Positions 26,976 to 36,473 of a stretch of DNA of 64,000 nt are shown one piece after another; positions within the stretch are counted from its first letter, which is position 1, and each line of letters begins with the position of its first letter. The translations under genes and the position numbers were made by a program. The stretch is from assembly GCF_000421465.1 (NCBI RefSeq), contig NZ_ATXB01000001.1:1426001-1490000 (forward strand). Reading direction: 5' to 3'. The DNA comes from Methylohalobius crimeensis 10Ki (GTDB lineage Bacteria; Pseudomonadota; Gammaproteobacteria; Methylococcales; Methylothermaceae). The notes below the pieces were generated by a model. The model did not search any database, was not told where the DNA came from, and worked only from the letters and a program-made list of their open reading frames with translations.

Positions 26976-27308
26976 ATGAATGTTACGGAACGCATCGAAC
27001 AGCAGCTCAAAAGTCATTCTGTTCTTCTTTACATGAAAGGAACGCCGGATTTTCCTCAATGCGGATTCTCCGGTCGGGTAGTGGAAATCATGAATGCCTG
27101 CGGCGTACCCTATTCCTATATCAACATCTTGGAAGACCCGGAGTTGCGCGAAGGTTTGAAAACCTATTCCCATTGGCCCACTTATCCCCAGCTTTACATC
27201 GAGGGCGAGCTGCTCGGCGGTTGCGACATCATCATGGAGCAATATCAGAGCGGCGAATTACAGAAGAAGCTGAATGAAGTGGCCGCCACCGCGTCCGCTT
27301 CGGAGTGA
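26976..27308 (+). CDS. grxD: Monothiol glutaredoxin Grx4
   Basis: Protein of 110 residues with the monothiol CGFS active site (C29), the preceding YMKGTP and the glutathione-binding WPTYPQLY and GGCDI segments. These glutaredoxins carry and deliver 2Fe-2S clusters, often with BolA. An AGAGGATAA lies ahead of the ATG. Its TGA abuts the convergent rnt stop, the two forming TGATCA. grxD and rnt are also near each other in other gammaproteobacteria. Confidence 0.95.
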   Translation: MNVTERIEQQLKSHSVLLYMKGTPDFPQCGFSGRVVEIMNACGVPYSYINILEDPELREGLKTYSHWPTYPQLYIEGELLGGCDIIMEQYQSGELQKKLNEVAATASASE

Positions 27309-27953
27309 TCAAGCGATCATCGGCGAGGAGGCCCGCTTAAGGGTCTCCCAGCGGTTGACGATGGTACAAAACAATTCGGCGGTTTTCTCGGCATCGTACC
27401 GAGCCGAGTGGGCTTCCTGATTGTCCCATTCGATTCCGGCGGCTTGAACCGCTTTGGCGAGCACTGTCTGGCCATAGGCCAGACCGCCCAAGGTGGCGGT
27501 ATCGAAGGTGCTGAAGGGGTGGAAAGGATTGCGCTTAAGACCCGCCCGCGCAGCCGCTGCATTCACGAAGCCGAGATCGAAGGAGGGGTTGTGTCCCACC
27601 AGGATGGCGCGGGTGCATCCGTTGTTTTTGATCGCCGCGCGAACTGGCTTGAACACCTTGAGTAACCCTTCTTTTTCTTCCACTGCGATTCGAAGCGGAT
27701 GGTGCGGATCGATGCCGTTGAATTCGAGGGCGGCGGGATCCAACGCCGCTCCCGGAAACGGCTTAATGTGGGCGGAATAGGTTTCGGAGATTCCAATAAG
27801 GCCATTGTCCCTCATCTTCGGAATCACCGCGGCGATTTCCAGGAGGGCGTGTTTACGTGGATCGAAGCCGGCGGTCTCCACATCGACAATGACCGGGAGA
27901 TAACCACGAAAACGCGACGACATCGGTGGTTTGGACGGGTTGACTTGAGTCAT
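27309..27953 (-). CDS. rnt: Ribonuclease T
   Basis: DEDDh 3'-5' exonuclease of 214 residues: Exo I motif [10 protein letters not shown], Exo [12 protein letters not shown] and Exo [13 protein letters not shown]. The RNase T-specific start [10 protein letters not shown] and the basic stretch near [10 protein letters not shown] are present. It trims 3' ends of tRNA and other stable RNAs. The first ATG agrees with family length although no clear ribosome site is seen; a second in-frame ATG lies 30 bases inside. It converges on grxD with no gap. Confidence 0.94.
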   Translation of the reverse strand: MTQVNPSKPPMSSRFRGYLPVIVDVETAGFDPRKHALLEIAAVIPKMRDNGLIGISETYSAHIKPFPGAALDPAALEFNGIDPHHPLRIAVEEKEGLLKVFKPVRAAIKNNGCTRAILVGHNPSFDLGFVNAAAARAGLKRNPFHPFSTFDTATLGGLAYGQTVLAKAVQAAGIEWDNQEAHSARYDAEKTAELFCTIVNRWETLKRASSPMIA

Positions 27954-28076
27954 CGATAATCGGGTTTGTACAAAAAACTCAGTATAGTTGAAAAACTTTG
28001 AATTCGAAATTAGAAGCCGTACGCCGAATATGCTATTTTTAGGCCATTCTCGGTAGACTCAAGCGGTAACGAAGAT

Positions 28077-28871
28077 ATGAAAAACAAAATCATAAAAGCA
28101 ATAAGTGTTGGCGCGCTGGCTCTGATTTTAGTCGGTATCACAGGTTGTGCCACTCAAGGGGATCCTCGTGATCCGATCGAACCCTGGAATCGGGGAGTGC
28201 AGCAGTTCAACGATTCCCTCGACGACTATGTGATGAAGCCTATTTCCGAAGGATATCAATGGGTTACTCCGGGGTTTGTCGATCAAGGGGTCACCAACTT
28301 CTTCGAGAATTTGGACGATATCGCTGTGACCGTCAACGACATGCTTCAGTTCAAAGTCAAGCAAAGCGGCTTGGATGCCTCTCGCTTCGCGGTCAATACG
28401 ACGGTGGGGGTGGCCGGCTTGATCGATGTGGCCTCGCGAATCGGCCTGGAAAAGCACGAGGAGGATTTCGGCCAGACCCTGGCGGTGTGGGGCTTGCCCA
28501 ATGGGCCTTATCTGGTGCTGCCTTTCCTGGGGCCGATGACGCCGCGGGATGCGGTGGGTAGCGTGGCGGACGGTTTCATGAACCCCATCGCCTATACCAT
28601 TATGCCGGTCAGAGTGGGGCTCTACGGTTTGAAAACAACCGATTTTCGGGCCGATAATCTGAGTGCCACCGAGATCATGGATGAGGCGGCTTTGGATCGC
28701 TATTCCTTTATTCGAAACGCCTATTTCCAACGCCGGGAATATTTGGTCTACGATGGCGAGCCTCCCTTGGATGATGAGTTCGAGGATTTCGAGGAGGAAT
28801 TTTTCCCAGAAGAGGAAGAGATGGAGAGAGAGGAAGGTTCTCCGCCCGGCGCGCCGGTGCGACCGATATAA
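28077..28871 (+). CDS. mlaA: Outer membrane lipoprotein MlaA (VacJ family)
   Basis: Protein of 264 residues. A signal peptide ends in the lipobox VGITGC with lipidated C24. The MlaA core starts at DPIEPWNRGVQQFND and includes RFAVNTTVGVAGLIDVAS and FGQTLAVWGLPNGPYLVLP. MlaA sits in the outer membrane with porins and removes phospholipids from the outer leaflet, passing them to MlaC. The C-terminus is a run of acidic residues (from about 228), longer than usual. The other mla genes are not here. It converges on pyrC after a 31-base gap that shows no terminator. Confidence 0.93.
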   Translation: MKNKIIKAISVGALALILVGITGCATQGDPRDPIEPWNRGVQQFNDSLDDYVMKPISEGYQWVTPGFVDQGVTNFFENLDDIAVTVNDMLQFKVKQSGLDASRFAVNTTVGVAGLIDVASRIGLEKHEEDFGQTLAVWGLPNGPYLVLPFLGPMTPRDAVGSVADGFMNPIAYTIMPVRVGLYGLKTTDFRADNLSATEIMDEAALDRYSFIRNAYFQRREYLVYDGEPPLDDEFEDFEEEFFPEEEEMEREEGSPPGAPVRPI

Positions 28872-28902
28872 TTACTCCATTCTTCCCTCGAGAGAAAAGG
28901 TT

Positions 28903-29955
28903 TTAAGGCTTCTCCGGATATGAGGATAGACGCCAGCGCAAGGTTTCCCCGGCCCTGAGCGGTACGATCTCACCCGCCTCGCCGCCGTAGCTTGTCGGCA
29001 TCGTCCACTCGCTGCGCCGCAAGACGATTTTTCCGGAATTGCGCGGCAAGCGATAGAAGTCGGCGCCGTGAAAACTGGCGAAGGCTTCCAGCTTGTCTAA
29101 AGCACCGGCTTGGTCAAACGCCTCGGCATACAATTCGAGCGCGGCGGGGGCGCTGAAGCAACCGGCGCATCCGCAGTCGGTTTCCTTGTGCTGGCGCAGG
29201 TGGGGGGCGCTGTCGGTACCGAGAAAGAATTTGGGATTGCCGGAGATAGCGGCGCTCAGCAAGGCTTGGCGATGCGTTTCCCGTTTCAGTACCGGCAGGC
29301 AGTAGTAATGGGGTCGGATACCGCCGGTCAGCAGCATGTTGCGATTGTAGAGCAGATGTTGCGGCGTGAGCGTTCCGGCGACGGTCTCGGGAGCACCGCG
29401 GACGAAGTCCACGCCTTCCTGGGTGGTGATATGCTCCAGCACGATGCGAAGTCTCGGAAAACGCGCTACAACGGGGATGAGTTCCCGCTCGATGAACACC
29501 TTTTCGCGATCGAAAATATCGATTTCTGGATCCGTTACTTCGCCATGCACTTGGAGCACCAAGTCGTGTTCTTCCATCGCTTCCAGGATAGGATAAATTT
29601 TGTCCAAACCCGTCACGCCAGCTCCCGAATGCGTCGTCGCCCCTGCCGGATAGAGTTTGAAACCCAAGACATAGGGACACTCTGCGGCGACCGACACCTC
29701 TTGGAGGGGGGTCTTGTCGGTGAGGTAGACGCTCAGATAAGGGGAAAAGCCGTTTCCCCGAGGCAGGCTGTCCAAAATGCGTTGCCGGTATGCCAAGGCC
29801 TGTTCGACCCGGATAAGAGGCGGTTTCAGGTTGGGCATGGCCAACGCCCGGCTGAACTGGCGGGCGCTGACCGCCGCCACCTGTCTTAGCAAGGCGCCGT
29901 CGCGCAGATGGAGATGCCAATCGTCGGGGCGGGTGAGGTGAACGGTCTGTTGCAT
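28903..29955 (-). CDS. pyrC: Dihydroorotase (type II)
   Basis: Protein of 350 residues, the usual E. coli PyrC length. Metal-binding DDWHLHLRDG is near the N-terminus, the carbamylated Lys lies in GFKLYPAG, further His ligands are in LQVHGE and LEHITT, and the catalytic Asp is in GTDSAPH. It closes N-carbamoyl-aspartate to dihydroorotate in pyrimidine synthesis. It stands alone. The 131 bases to fmdB hold the divergent promoter region. Confidence 0.96.
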   Translation of the reverse strand: MQQTVHLTRPDDWHLHLRDGALLRQVAAVSARQFSRALAMPNLKPPLIRVEQALAYRQRILDSLPRGNGFSPYLSVYLTDKTPLQEVSVAAECPYVLGFKLYPAGATTHSGAGVTGLDKIYPILEAMEEHDLVLQVHGEVTDPEIDIFDREKVFIERELIPVVARFPRLRIVLEHITTQEGVDFVRGAPETVAGTLTPQHLLYNRNMLLTGGIRPHYYCLPVLKRETHRQALLSAAISGNPKFFLGTDSAPHLRQHKETDCGCAGCFSAPAALELYAEAFDQAGALDKLEAFASFHGADFYRLPRNSGKIVLRRSEWTMPTSYGGEAGEIVPLRAGETLRWRLSSYPEKP

Positions 29956-29960
29956 GAAAG

Positions 29961-29991
29961 TTGCCTAATAGTCAATGGAATCCGGTATACT
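29961..29991 (+). promoter_or_regulatory. Possible sigma-70 promoter upstream of fmdB-aspS
   Basis: TTGCCT at 29961-29966 and TATACT at 29986-29991 are separated by 19 bases in the gap between divergent pyrC and fmdB. The -10 is good; the spacing is long. Confidence 0.3.
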
Positions 29992-30086
29992 AAAACGTTT
30001 ATTTAGTGTGGGCAAAATTGAAAAATCCTTTGCCCGCCCCCAATTAACCGTGGTGATATGACCTTGTCATAACATGAGGTAATGCC

Positions 30087-30401
30087 ATGCCGATTTATGA
30101 ATATCGTTGTCAGTCCTGCGGCCATGCCCTGGAAATTTTACAGAAAGTGAGCGATCCGCCTCCGGATGCGTGTCCGGAGTGTCATCAGCACAGTCTCCAG
30201 AAGCAAGTATCGGCCGCCGCTTTCCGGCTCAAGGGAGGCGGCTGGTATGAAACCGATTTCAAGAAAGGTCCGGAGAAGAAGCGCAATTTGGCCGGCGATT
30301 CGGGCGACAAATCCGATAAATCGGATAATAAATCCAGCAAAAAGGACAAAGCGGAACCGACTCAATCTTCGAAGGGTAAATCCTCTTCGGAAGCGGCCTA
30401 G
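30087..30401 (+). CDS. FmdB family zinc-ribbon protein
   Basis: Protein of 104 residues. The first 40 carry the FmdB zinc ribbon (MPIYEYRCQSCGH, then CPECH), followed by the family segment FRLKGGGWYETDFK. The rest is a low-complexity, Lys- and Ser-rich tail. The biochemical role of this family is unknown. It lies just ahead of aspS, its usual place in gammaproteobacteria. GAGGTAA precedes the ATG. Confidence 0.92.
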   Translation: MPIYEYRCQSCGHALEILQKVSDPPPDACPECHQHSLQKQVSAAAFRLKGGGWYETDFKKGPEKKRNLAGDSGDKSDKSDNKSSKKDKAEPTQSSKGKSSSEAA

Positions 30402-30409
30402 CGCTTTGC

Positions 30410-30437
30410 GCGGAGACGGGCTTGCTCCCGTCTCCGC
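30410..30437 (+). terminator. Strong hairpin between fmdB and aspS
   Basis: GCGGAGACGGG at 30410-30420 pairs perfectly with CCCGTCTCCGC at 30427-30437 over a 6-base loop and is followed by TTAACTTTT. This is an 11-bp GC-rich stem with a broken U tract, consistent with an intrinsic terminator or attenuator that would separate fmdB from aspS. Confidence 0.75.
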
Positions 30438-30484
30438 TTAACTTTTAACATTTCTTCCCTTTGGCAAGACAGAGTTAGTTGATT

Positions 30485-32281
30485 ATGCGAACCCATCGGT
30501 GCGGAGAACTGAACGCGACCCATATCGGTCAGGAAGTGGAATTATGCGGCTGGGTACACCGTCGCCGCGATCACGGCGGGGTGATTTTCATCGATCTCAG
30601 AGACCGGGAAGGGTTGGTCCAGGTGGTGGTGGACCCTTCGATGCCGGAAGCGTTCGCTCGCGCCGAAGAAATCCGTAGTGAGTATGTGATTCAAGTACGC
30701 GGCACGGTGCGGCCGCGACCGGAAGGCACCGAGAATTTGGCCTTGCCGACCGGGCAAATCGAGGTGTTGACGGCCGACTTGGTGATCCTCAATCGCGCCG
30801 AGACGCCCCCGTTCCCGCTCGACAGCGAGATTCCGGTGAGCGAAGAAGTCCGCCTGCGCTATCGCTATCTGGATCTGCGCCGGCCGGAAATGCAGGCCAA
30901 GCTTCGCGCCCGGCGCGACGTGATCCGAACCTTGCGCAATTTCCTCGATGCGCATGAATTCTTCGAGATCGAGACCCCGTTTCTGACCCGGGCCACCCCG
31001 GAAGGCGCGCGCGACTATCTGGTGCCGAGTCGCACCCATCCGCACGCTTTTTACGCTTTGCCCCAATCGCCGCAGCTTTATAAGCAACTGTTGATGATCG
31101 CGGGCTTCGATCGCTACTATCAAATCGTGCGTTGTTTTCGCGACGAGGACCTGCGCGCCGACCGTCAGCCGGAATTCACCCAGCTGGATATCGAGACTTC
31201 CTTCCTGGATGAGAACGAAATCATGGCGCTGATGGAGGAGATGATCCGCACCCTGTTCAAGGAAAACTTGGGCGTGGATCTCCCCAATCCTTTTCCGCGC
31301 TTGACCTATGCGGAAGCCATGCGGCGCTTCGGCAGCGACAAACCGGATCTCAGGATCCCCTTGGAGTTGGTGGATCTGGCCGACCTGATGCAGACGGTGG
31401 AATTCAAGGTATTCGCCGGTCCGGCCGCCGATCCCGAGGGGCGGGTGGCGGCATTGCGCCTGCCGGGCGGAGCCGACCTGACGCGCAAGGAAATCGACGA
31501 CCTGACGCGATTCGTGGGCAACTACGGCGCCAAGGGCCTTGCCTATGTCAAGGTGAACGATCGGAGTCAGGGGATCGAAGGGCTGCAATCGCCGATTTTG
31601 AAATTCCTGCCCAACGCGGTGATCGAAAGCATCTTGGAACGAACCGAAGCGCAGACCGGCGACATCTTGTTTTTCGGCGCCGACAAGGCCAAGGTGGTGA
31701 ACGAAGCCTTGGGCGCGCTACGTATCAAACTGGGCCAGGACCGCGGTTTGGTGGAGGCAGGTTGGCGACCCCTTTGGGTGGTGGCGTTTCCCATGTTCGA
31801 ATGGGACGTCGAGGCAAAACGCTGGGAGTCCTTGCATCATCCCTTCACCGCGCCCGCCTGTTCCATCGAGGACCTCAACGCCGAGCCCGGCAGGGCGGTC
31901 TCGCAGGCTTACGACATAGCTCTGAACGGAGTTGAAATCGGTGGCGGCTCCATTCGTATCCATACCCAGCAGATGCAAGAGGCCGTGTTCGAACTGCTCG
32001 GCATCGGCCGGCAGGAAGCCGAAGAAAAATTCGGCTTTTTGCTCAACGCCCTCAAGTACGGTTGCCCGCCCCATGGCGGGATCGCCTTCGGTCTCGATCG
32101 GCTGGTGATGCTGATGACCGGTTCCAAGACCATCCGCGACGTCATGGCCTTCCCCAAGACCCAGGCCGCCGCTTGCCCGATGGTGGACGCGCCGGCGCGG
32201 GTCAATGAGGAACAATTGCGGGAACTGTTCATCCAATTACGCAAACTGGCCCAGCAACGGAACATGAAAGAACCTTTCTAA
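30485..32281 (+). CDS. aspS: Aspartyl-tRNA synthetase
   Basis: Class II synthetase of 598 residues. The N-terminal OB anticodon-binding domain has [21 protein letters not shown]. Motif 1 lies near [20 protein letters not shown], motif 2 in [20 protein letters not shown], and motif 3 in [14 protein letters not shown]. The bacterial GAD insertion lies between motifs 2 and 3. ATG 30485 is chosen; a TTG two codons earlier is in frame. Whether it charges tRNA-Asn too cannot be told from the sequence by eye. nadA follows after 8 bases and may be cotranscribed. Confidence 0.97.
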   Translation: MRTHRCGELNATHIGQEVELCGWVHRRRDHGGVIFIDLRDREGLVQVVVDPSMPEAFARAEEIRSEYVIQVRGTVRPRPEGTENLALPTGQIEVLTADLVILNRAETPPFPLDSEIPVSEEVRLRYRYLDLRRPEMQAKLRARRDVIRTLRNFLDAHEFFEIETPFLTRATPEGARDYLVPSRTHPHAFYALPQSPQLYKQLLMIAGFDRYYQIVRCFRDEDLRADRQPEFTQLDIETSFLDENEIMALMEEMIRTLFKENLGVDLPNPFPRLTYAEAMRRFGSDKPDLRIPLELVDLADLMQTVEFKVFAGPAADPEGRVAALRLPGGADLTRKEIDDLTRFVGNYGAKGLAYVKVNDRSQGIEGLQSPILKFLPNAVIESILERTEAQTGDILFFGADKAKVVNEALGALRIKLGQDRGLVEAGWRPLWVVAFPMFEWDVEAKRWESLHHPFTAPACSIEDLNAEPGRAVSQAYDIALNGVEIGGGSIRIHTQQMQEAVFELLGIGRQEAEEKFGFLLNALKYGCPPHGGIAFGLDRLVMLMTGSKTIRDVMAFPKTQAAACPMVDAPARVNEEQLRELFIQLRKLAQQRNMKEPF

Positions 32282-32289
32282 AGAGAGAG

Positions 32290-33387
32290 ATGATGACCGC
32301 AGCACTGGCCATTCAAGATTATGCCTTGTTGGAGGATGCCGATTGCGAGGCGCGCATCGCCGCCGCCAAGGCGAAGTTGGGCGATAAAGTGGTGATTTTA
32401 GGTCACCATTATCAGCGCAACGAAGTGTTTCGGCATGCGGATTTCACCGGCGATTCGCTCAAATTGTCGCGCCAGGCGGCCCAATCCAAGGCCGAATACA
32501 TCGTTTTTTGCGGTGTCCATTTTATGGCCGAGGTGGCCGATATTTTGTCGCGTCCGGAACAAGTGGCTATTCTTCCCGATCTGGCGGCCGGTTGCTCCAT
32601 GGCCGATATGGCCGACCTGGCCAAGGTGGAGCAATGCTGGCGCGAATTGGGGGAGGTCTTGGCGGTGGAGGATCGGGTTACCCCGGTCACCTACATCAAT
32701 TCGGCCGCGGACTTGAAAGGGTTTTGCGGGCGTCACGGCGGGATCGTGTGCACTTCCAGCAATGCCGCCTCGATTTTGGAGTGGTCGTTCACCCGGCGGG
32801 AAAAGGTGTTGTTTTTTCCGGATCAGCATCTAGGCCGCAATACCGGATATCGCATGGGTATCGGTTTGGATGAAATGGTGGTCTGGGAGCCGGGCAAGCC
32901 TTTGGGAGGGCTGACCGAGGAGCAAATTCGAAGCGCCAAGATTATCCTGTGGCAGGGGTTTTGTTCGGTGCATCAGATTTTCCGCCCCGAGCATATCGAC
33001 CAATTTTTGGAAAAATACCCGGATGCCCGGGTGATTTCCCATCCCGAATGTTCCTTCGAGGTTTGCCAAAAAAGCCATTACATCGGTTCGACCGAAGCGA
33101 TCCTCAAAATTGTACGCGATGCGGAACCGGGCAGTCGGTGGCTGGTGGGGACCGAACTCAATCTGGTCAATCGGCTGCGTGAAGAAATGAAGCCGAAGGG
33201 CGTGGACGTGCATTTCATGTCACCCATGGTGTGCATGTGCTCCACGATGTTTCGGACCGATCCTCAGCATTTGGCCTGGGTTTTGGAGAACCTGGTGGAA
33301 GGCAATGTGGTCAATCGGATTCAGGTGCCGGAGGAGACCGCAAGGTACGCCAAGCAAGCCTTGGATCGCATGTTGGCGCTGGGCTGA
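32290..33387 (+). CDS. nadA: Quinolinate synthase A
   Basis: Protein of 365 residues with three-fold NadA repeats: VVILGHHYQRNEV, FCGVHFMAEVADILS, TYINSAADLKGFCG and ISHPECSFEVCQKS, and the Cys ligands of the 4Fe-4S cluster including C in PMVCMCSTM. It condenses iminoaspartate with dihydroxyacetone phosphate to quinolinate for NAD. GAGAGAG lies ahead of the paired ATGs at 32290 and 32293. nadB and nadC are not here. Confidence 0.96.
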   Translation: MMTAALAIQDYALLEDADCEARIAAAKAKLGDKVVILGHHYQRNEVFRHADFTGDSLKLSRQAAQSKAEYIVFCGVHFMAEVADILSRPEQVAILPDLAAGCSMADMADLAKVEQCWRELGEVLAVEDRVTPVTYINSAADLKGFCGRHGGIVCTSSNAASILEWSFTRREKVLFFPDQHLGRNTGYRMGIGLDEMVVWEPGKPLGGLTEEQIRSAKIILWQGFCSVHQIFRPEHIDQFLEKYPDARVISHPECSFEVCQKSHYIGSTEAILKIVRDAEPGSRWLVGTELNLVNRLREEMKPKGVDVHFMSPMVCMCSTMFRTDPQHLAWVLENLVEGNVVNRIQVPEETARYAKQALDRMLALG

Positions 33388-33396
33388 AGCGACGGA

Positions 33397-34017
33397 TCAG
33401 ACGGACTCGCCCCCTTTTTTCAGGCTCAAAAGATGCGCCATTCTTTCTGCCTTGGTGCGCAGATATTCCCGATTTTCCAAATTGTGGTCCACCTCAATGG
33501 GAATTCTCTCGGTCACGCAAATTCCGTATTGCTCCAATTCCTCGATCTTGTGCGGGTTGTTGGTGATCAATCGCACCGAGCGGACCCCCAAATCTTTGAG
33601 AATCAAAGCGGCGATCCGGTAATCGCGTTCATCGGCTTCGTGGCCCAGTTGCAGATTGGCGTCCACGGTATCCAATCCTTGATCCTGAAGATTGTAGGCG
33701 AGCAGCTTTTTGAAAAGACCGATACCGCGCCCTTCCTGGCGCAGATAGAGCAGCACGCCGTATTCGGATTGGCCGATCAGGTGTAAGGCTTCCTCCAACT
33801 GTTCCCCGCAATCGCAGCGTTTGGAGCCGAAAACGTCACCGGTTAGGCATTCGGAGTGGAGCCTGACCGGCACGTGGGAACGGCCTTGGACCTTTCCTTT
33901 CACCAAGGCCAAGTGTTCTTTACCGTCGAAGTCGTTCTCGTAATAGTACAGGAGAAACTCACCGTGCCGATTGGGAAGGCGGGCACAGACGGTGTTTTTA
34001 ACATGGATCTGCTTCAT
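33397..34017 (-). CDS. ribA: GTP cyclohydrolase II
   Basis: Protein of 206 residues with the zinc ligands CLTGDVFGSKRCDCGEQL, the catalytic LRQEGRGIGL and the family end region NNPHKIEELEQYGI. It opens GTP at the first step of riboflavin synthesis. It is not fused to RibB and stands apart from other rib genes. It converges on nadA after 9 bases. The upstream stretch 34018-34107 has a CCCCGG/CCGGGG hairpin but nothing like an FMN riboswitch. Confidence 0.95.
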   Translation of the reverse strand: MKQIHVKNTVCARLPNRHGEFLLYYYENDFDGKEHLALVKGKVQGRSHVPVRLHSECLTGDVFGSKRCDCGEQLEEALHLIGQSEYGVLLYLRQEGRGIGLFKKLLAYNLQDQGLDTVDANLQLGHEADERDYRIAALILKDLGVRSVRLITNNPHKIEELEQYGICVTERIPIEVDHNLENREYLRTKAERMAHLLSLKKGGESV

Positions 34018-34107
34018 AGGTGTAGGTGGGCAATATACCTCGACCCCGGTCCCGGGGGATCAGTGAATAGGTAAGTATATCATTTGACCACGCTGATACT
34101 CTTTGGT

Positions 34108-35043
34108 TTAGCCTCCTTCGGCCGGTATTTGCGCCAAGCTCGGCGCTCTTTGCACCCATTCCTGAAGTTTTTCCTCGCTGGTCGAGGGGGTTTGCTGATC
34201 CAGTTGCAACAGGGAAATGGTCATAGCCGCGGTTGCGATGGGGTCGAGGAATGAGGCCTTGATCCAATAGGTCAAAATCAGCGCGAAGACATATTGCCAT
34301 ACACCCAGGTCGGAGGGGAGGGCGGCGTCGATCCATCCCACCGGTTCCAACAAAATCCAGAAGGCGATTAGGGAAAACCCATAGAGAAAGGCGCTGGCCA
34401 ACAAGCTCTGAGCGAACACCTCCTTGTAATGCTCCCCATAAACCACGGCTCCGCGTCGGCAAGCGGAAAGCCGATTGGCTTGAATCGCAAAAGCCAGGAC
34501 GGCTCCGGCACCCCAGCCTAAAAAAACCGCCGCTAGTGTTTGCTGCAAGCCGGAAGCCAGTGGTTGAGGGAGACGGTTCAGGCGATTTCCGGGGGGGAAG
34601 CTGGCGAATATCTCGCAGATGATGCGACGGACGTTCAGGTAGCCGCCATAACTGGCTTTCGCCGACGGAAAGGACGATTGCAGGAATTCGCTCAGGTGAG
34701 TCAATTGCTCTTTCCCAGCGGGAAGATTCTCCCCGGCTAGGCGCTTGGTCATCGCCGCCCAATGCACTAAATCGACATGATGGAAAATACGCGGGCGGGC
34801 CAGGCGGATAAGGTAGAAGCAGAAGGCCAGGCCCAGCATCGCCCCGGTTTGCGCCCAAAATACCGGGTTTTCTCCAAAGGACGCCAGGCCGAAGAAGGTT
34901 CCGGCACCGATGGGGATGGAAATCAAATAGGCCAAGGTGAATGCGCCATACGCCAGCAAGCGGCGAGTGGTGGTCGGCATGGTGCGTTCCAGGAGGCGGG
35001 TTGCGGTCAGTAGTTGTAGTTGCGTCATGTGGATGAACCCCAT
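34108..35043 (-). CDS. Uncharacterised membrane protein
   Basis: Protein of 311 residues with about six hydrophobic segments (for example LLAYGAFTLAYLISIPIG and VFALILTYWIKASFLDPIAT) and a central soluble part of about 90 residues. I do not recognise the family. The start ATG overlaps the stop of the upstream EAL-HDOD gene as TAATG, which argues for translational coupling and a linked role in signalling; an ATG five codons on is an alternative. The C-terminal phrase SFLDPIATAAM is also seen in some generic membrane proteins and does not define a function. Confidence 0.65.
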   Translation of the reverse strand: MGFIHMTQLQLLTATRLLERTMPTTTRRLLAYGAFTLAYLISIPIGAGTFFGLASFGENPVFWAQTGAMLGLAFCFYLIRLARPRIFHHVDLVHWAAMTKRLAGENLPAGKEQLTHLSEFLQSSFPSAKASYGGYLNVRRIICEIFASFPPGNRLNRLPQPLASGLQQTLAAVFLGWGAGAVLAFAIQANRLSACRRGAVVYGEHYKEVFAQSLLASAFLYGFSLIAFWILLEPVGWIDAALPSDLGVWQYVFALILTYWIKASFLDPIATAAMTISLLQLDQQTPSTSEEKLQEWVQRAPSLAQIPAEGG

Positions 35044-36230
35044 TAGCGTTTAGGTTGTTTTAGAATTTGCGGACGTATCTCTTCGACCCAGTCGATTGCC
35101 TCCAGATAGGCGTGCAAAGTGGCTTCCAGGTCGAGGTTCGTCAGGGGGAGTTTATGGCACAAGCCGTGTTCCAGGCTCAAAGCGGTTTGGAGAATAGGAC
35201 CAAAAGGGGGGCTGCCATAAAGCAGGGCTTGATTGATGGCATCCGCCAAATTAAGGTGGCGCAGAATTTCCTGCATGGGCGCGTCCATGATCGCATCGAG
35301 CAAGGAGAATAAGCCCATGATGTAATACTCTTCGGGGTTTGCTTGTCCTTGTTGGCGGGCGATTTCCTCGCAAATTCGGGCGCGGACCAAAGCTGTGATT
35401 AACAGTTCCTGAGGGTGATAATCGATCGCGTTGACCAATATGACGGTAGCCCAATGTTTGATGCGGGTCAGGCCGAGAAACACGACTGCTCGGCGGAGGG
35501 AATCGACCCTTTTGGGGAGTCCGTAGAACGAGGCGTTGATCAAGCGCAATAATTTATAGCTTAAAGTGATGTCTTGACTGACCAGATCCTCGATTTCCTC
35601 GATGCTCACATCGGGATCCTGAAGGCGTGCGATCAGATGTAAAATCGCGATTCGGTTGGCCGGCAACTGGGTGCCGTGAATCAGTCGAGGCTGCTCGAAA
35701 TAGCGTCCTTGAAAGTAATCGAATCCGGCTTCGAGTGCGGTCTCGTATTGCGCTTTGGTATTTATCTGACGGGCGAGCAGTTGGACTCCCCGAGCGTGGA
35801 GCGATGCCAACTCAGGCTTGACCTCGGTGAGGCGAGTGTCGACGTCAAGCGCCCAGAATTTGGCGAATTGCAGGTCTTGAGCCAACTTGGAATCGTAGCG
35901 CTCGCTACCCACGGCAATCAGATAACCTTGCGCCGTCAATCGATTCACGTCGTCGGCTGACAGCTGGTATAGCGCTTCCTGGGAAAGATGTAGGATCAGT
36001 TTCTCCCGGGGCCAGGGTAGGGAAGACAAGTCTTTCACCCATGGGGCGGGCATGTTGATCAAGCCGGTTTGACCGCCGGTAAGGCTTTCCAAGCGCAGCG
36101 TTTCCCAAATGTGCCGCGTTTCCGCCGTTGCTTCCTCTTGGCTCGGAATGCTGCAGGGGCGTAGCTCATAGGCGAATAAATTAAGTGCGCGATCATAGAC
36201 GGGTACGCGGCCGATGAATCGGTAAATCAT
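35043..36230 (-). CDS. Degenerate EAL plus HDOD domain protein
   Basis: Protein of 395 residues of the YuxH type. The N-terminal EAL-like domain has lost its catalytic motifs: the EAL position reads YELRP and the DDFG region reads ALDVDTRL, although AGFDYFQGRYFE is retained. The C-terminal HDOD domain contains DISLSYKLLRLIN-like (DITLSYKLLRLINASFYGL) and VVFLGLTRIKHWA. Such proteins probably bind rather than degrade c-di-GMP or act as scaffolds. ATG 36230 follows GGAG; a longer frame upstream lacks a site. It is translationally coupled to the next membrane protein. Confidence 0.85.
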   Translation of the reverse strand: MIYRFIGRVPVYDRALNLFAYELRPCSIPSQEEATAETRHIWETLRLESLTGGQTGLINMPAPWVKDLSSLPWPREKLILHLSQEALYQLSADDVNRLTAQGYLIAVGSERYDSKLAQDLQFAKFWALDVDTRLTEVKPELASLHARGVQLLARQINTKAQYETALEAGFDYFQGRYFEQPRLIHGTQLPANRIAILHLIARLQDPDVSIEEIEDLVSQDITLSYKLLRLINASFYGLPKRVDSLRRAVVFLGLTRIKHWATVILVNAIDYHPQELLITALVRARICEEIARQQGQANPEEYYIMGLFSLLDAIMDAPMQEILRHLNLADAINQALLYGSPPFGPILQTALSLEHGLCHKLPLTNLDLEATLHAYLEAIDWVEEIRPQILKQPKR

Positions 36231-36304
36231 AAATGTCACTCCGACTTGGTTTTGAAGGAGCATAGAAAAATGCGATGGATAGCACAAGCTGAGAGAGGTA
36301 GCCC

Positions 36305-36334
36305 TTGACATGGGGTTTTAAGGTTTAGGATAAT
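36305..36334 (+). promoter_or_regulatory. Sigma-70 promoter of tRNA-Met
   Basis: A perfect TTGACA at 36305-36310 and GATAAT at 36329-36334 are spaced 18 bases, placing the transcription start a few bases before the mature tRNA at 36348. Confidence 0.8.
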
Positions 36335-36347
36335 AGTTGCTTCTCAA

Positions 36348-36424
36348 GGCTACGTAGCTCAGGTGGTTAGAGCACAGCACTCATAATGCTGGTGTCGGTG
36401 GTTCGAGTCCACCCGTAGCCACCA
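36348..36424 (+). tRNA. Elongator tRNA-Met (CAT)
   Basis: 77 bases including an encoded CCA. The acceptor arm GGCTACG pairs with CGTAGCC, the D arm is AGCTCAGGTGGTTAGAGC, the anticodon arm GCACTCATAATGC shows anticodon CAT, and the T arm GGTTCGAGTCC is canonical. The overall sequence resembles E. coli metT, the elongator form. A strong promoter is just upstream. The copper-protein cluster begins about 120 bases downstream; no copy of the 3' end was spotted elsewhere in the window. Confidence 0.97.
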
Positions 36425-36473
36425 TTCCCTTCTCTATTATCTCGTCTCAACGTTTCCCTTGATCTCGATGAGG

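Noticed and set aside
34018-34107. FMN riboswitch ahead of ribA
   Set aside because: Only a short CCCCGG/CCGGGG hairpin is present; the FMN-element core sequences are absent and the region is too short.
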